DNA of 64,000 nucleotides, taken from contig NZ_JASEEQ010000012.1 in NCBI RefSeq assembly GCF_030019515.1, positions 1 through 64,000 of the forward strand. Direction: 5' to 3'. This document shows positions 62,244 through 64,000 of this stretch, in pieces. Numbering within the stretch: position 1 is the first letter of the stretch; each line of letters begins with the position of its first letter. Origin of the DNA: Nocardioides sp. (GTDB taxonomy: Bacteria; Actinomycetota; Actinomycetes; Propionibacteriales; Nocardioidaceae). The translations under genes and the position numbers were made by a program. The notes under the pieces are model-generated. The model was given only the letters and a program-made list of their open reading frames with translations. It was not told the origin of the DNA and searched no databases.

Positions 62244-63029
62244 GTGCCCCCCGTCGCCCCCGCACCCCGCCTGCGGATCACCCTTGTCCAGCACGCCTCC
62301 GGCCTCGAGCCCGAGGCGAACCGCCGGCTGCTGGCCGAGCTCGCTCCGGCCGGCTCCGACCTCGTGGTGTTCCCCGAGGCGTTCGCCCGCGACTTCGGGG
62401 AGGCGGGCTCGGACGTGAGCGCGTACGCCGAGCCGCTCGACGGGCCGTTCGCGGTCGAGGTGGCGCGGGTGGCCGCCGAGCGCGGGACCACGGTCGTGGC
62501 CGGGATGTTCGAGGCCGGCGACGACCCGGCCCGGCCGTTCAACACCCTGGTGCTGCGCGGCGCCGCGGACGCGTCGTACCGCAAGGTGCACCTCTACGAC
62601 TCCTTCGGCTACCGCGAGTCCGACCGGCTCAGCGCGGGACCGACGGGGCCGGCGGTGGTGGTCGGGATCGGCGGGGTCCGAGTGGGCCTGATGACCTGCT
62701 ACGACCTGCGCTTCCCCGAGATGGCCCGGGCGCTGGTCGATGGCGGGGCGCAGCTGCTCGTCGTGCCGTCGGCCTGGGTCGCCGGGCCGCGCAAGGTCGA
62801 CCACTGGCGCACCCTGGTGCGCGCCCGGGCGATCGAGAACACCGTGTTCGTCGCCGCCGCGGGCCAGCCCGGACCGCGCTACGCGGGGCACTCGATGGTG
62901 GTCGACCCGCTCGGCGACGTGCTGGCGGAGGCCGGCGAGGACGCGGCGGTCCTGACCGCGACGGTCGACCTCGAGGAGCTCGCGGCCGCCCGCCGGACCA
63001 ACCCGTCCCTGGCGAACCGGCGTCTGTAA
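62244..63029 (+). CDS. Carbon-nitrogen hydrolase (nitrilase superfamily)
   Basis: A 261-residue amidase-type enzyme with the Glu-Lys-Cys catalytic triad visible: Glu in VVFPEAFARDFG, Lys in SYRKVHLYDSFGYRESD, Cys in GLMTCYDLRFPEMAR. AGHSMVVDPLGDVLAEAGE is the usual C-terminal element. It resembles the NIT2/omega-amidase or deaminated-glutathione amidase group (Nit1/Nit2) more than true nitrilases. GTG 62244 lies 34 bp from the divergent mobA start. The next gene, a membrane protein, begins 12 bp after its stop. Confidence 0.9.
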   Translation: MPPVAPAPRLRITLVQHASGLEPEANRRLLAELAPAGSDLVVFPEAFARDFGEAGSDVSAYAEPLDGPFAVEVARVAAERGTTVVAGMFEAGDDPARPFNTLVLRGAADASYRKVHLYDSFGYRESDRLSAGPTGPAVVVGIGGVRVGLMTCYDLRFPEMARALVDGGAQLLVVPSAWVAGPRKVDHWRTLVRARAIENTVFVAAAGQPGPRYAGHSMVVDPLGDVLAEAGEDAAVLTATVDLEELAAARRTNPSLANRRL

Positions 63030-63040
63030 CCTCACCTCTC

Positions 63041-64000
63041 GTGTCCAGGTCCGCCCCGCGTCGTCGAGCCGAGCGGCCGCCGTCGCGCCGGACGCGGGCC
63101 GCGACCGGGCTGCGCACCCGTGCCGAGCGGGTCGCCAGCTCGTGGGTCCCGGTCGTCGTGTGGGTGCTGGTCGTGCTCGCCGGGCTGGGGGCGCTCGTGT
63201 CCTGCCTGGCCGAGGTCGGCCCCGGCTGGCTGTGCGGCTACGGGTCGGTCGCCGTGGTGACGGCGTACGCCTGGGCGCTCGCGGCGCGCACCGGCGGCCG
63301 TCCGGTCGTGGTCGGGCTGCTGGCCCTGGTCCTCGGGGTGGTCGTGGTCGTCAGCGACGACGACTCGCTGCGCACCGGCGCGGCCGTGCTGACCTGTGCG
63401 GTCTCGGCGGTGCTGGCCGTGATGGCGACGGTGCCGGCGGTCCGCTTCGTGCACGTGGTGCGCGAGGTGTCGCTCGCCGTCGTCGTCGCCGCGATCGGCG
63501 CCCTGGCGACCGTCGGGTTCGAGCCGGTGGTCACCGTGGAGCGGTTCGAGTACGCCACCCTGTCGCTGTCCTTCTTCGGCGCCCTGGTGATCGTCTACCG
63601 GCTCGGCGCCGGCCTGCACGGGCTGGGCCGGCGCGGCGTGGTGACGGTGCTGATGGGCAGCGTCCTGCTCGCGGTGACCTTGGCGTACGCCGAGCTCCTG
63701 CGCCGCTACGGCACCCCGGGCCTGGTCGACAGCCTGCTCGGCGTCGTCGACTGGAGCCGCGACCACCTCGGCGCGTTCCCCCGGCCGCTCGAGGCGCTGC
63801 TCGGCGTCCCGGCGCTCGCCTGGGGCACCCACATGCGGGCCCGGCGACGGCAGGGCTGGTGGGTCTGCGCGTTCGGGGTGGCGGCGACGCTGCCGGTCGC
63901 GGTGGCGCTGGTGAACCCGCGGATCACGCTCCTGGAGAGCGGGCTCTCGGCGGTGTACGGCGTGGTCGTCGGCCTGGTGCTCGGCTTCGTCGTGATCCGG
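63041..64000 (+). CDS. Polytopic membrane protein, cut by the window end
   Basis: At least 320 residues, with no stop before position 64000. After a basic, Arg/Pro-rich N-terminus (SRSAPRRRAERPPSRRTRAA) come about eight hydrophobic segments, for example WVPVVVWVLVVLAGLGALVS, VVVGLLALVLGVVVVV, LVIVYRLGAGLHG and VVGLVLGFVVIR at the cut end. No enzyme motif is seen; the family is not recognised from this part. GTG 63041 has TAACCT eight bases upstream and no ribosome binding site, so it may have its own leaderless promoter despite the 12-bp gap after the amidase. Confidence 0.75.
   Translation, partial: MSRSAPRRRAERPPSRRTRAATGLRTRAERVASSWVPVVVWVLVVLAGLGALVSCLAEVGPGWLCGYGSVAVVTAYAWALAARTGGRPVVVGLLALVLGVVVVVSDDDSLRTGAAVLTCAVSAVLAVMATVPAVRFVHVVREVSLAVVVAAIGALATVGFEPVVTVERFEYATLSLSFFGALVIVYRLGAGLHGLGRRGVVTVLMGSVLLAVTLAYAELLRRYGTPGLVDSLLGVVDWSRDHLGAFPRPLEALLGVPALAWGTHMRARRRQGWWVCAFGVAATLPVAVALVNPRITLLESGLSAVYGVVVGLVLGFVVIR

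Overview
The window is about 64 kb of very GC-rich DNA, densely packed with short intergenic gaps, many GTG starts and frequent ATGA/GTGA stop-start overlaps. The gene content (bacterial proteasome activator, F420-type nitroreductase family protein, a SEC-C/DUF5926-like protein, LarB/LarC, MMPL exporter, acyl-CoA carboxylase genes) points to an actinobacterium. Nocardioides or a close relative is my inference from codon style and gene content; there is no rRNA or other taxonomic marker here. I see no tRNA, rRNA, CRISPR array, prophage, transposase or replication origin. Most of the window looks like ordinary chromosome.

Layout. 0-10 kb: TetR regulator, a diiron-type protein, a drug exporter, two small paralogous proteins of unknown role, purU, an M15 peptidase lipoprotein with a DUF5655-like partner, a quinone oxidoreductase and an M13 zinc peptidase. 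10-23 kb: RecQ helicase with a phosphoribosyltransferase-like tail, an antitoxin-like protein without a toxin, a glycosyltransferase/acyltransferase pair, a second exporter, glutathione peroxidase and a SNF2 helicase/SWIM protein pair. 23-27 kb: a TetR gene, then a divergent CsoR/CstR-type stress module (repressor, DUF302, thioredoxin facing an MMPL exporter and a 55-residue Cys-rich protein) with paired operators. 27-33.5 kb: a secreted vWA/HYR protein, then carboxylase beta, carboxylase alpha and HMG-CoA lyase, which together look like leucine degradation. 33.6-37 kb: three sulfotransferase-type genes, the middle one lacking the PAPS loop. 37-44 kb: EcsC, aat, a lipoprotein, rhodanese, Nei-type glycosylase, AAA ATPase, glyoxalase-fold and GDPD genes. 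44-47.4 kb: a tightly coupled cNMP-binding protein / adenylate cyclase / ATP-grasp operon. 47.6-53 kb: arginine deiminase, a GDT1-type transporter with larC and larB, and pheA. 53-64 kb: a 32-bp repeat array, a PAP2-DAG kinase fusion, serS and a coupled HAD/GNAT/HAD set, bpa, a PIG3 oxidoreductase, mobA, a nitrilase-family amidase and a membrane protein cut by the window end.

Four threads run across the window. First, many starts are preceded at 6-7 nt by a TANNNT hexamer and no ribosome binding site, so leaderless transcription appears common, and I used it to choose starts. Second, a mosaic palindromic element occurs three times (701-774, 23538-23625, 51423-51496), each time just 3' of a gene, built by recombining the same modules. 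Third, the TetR gene at 22942-23490 and the carboxylase operon at 29087 share the same operator placed identically over the -10 hexamer, which predicts a regulatory link. Fourth, several operons use overlapping mini-ORFs or unusual initiation: the SNF2 gene has a chain of tiny ORFs, serS a 19-codon leader, and the cyclase has coding-like sequence upstream of any ATG/GTG.
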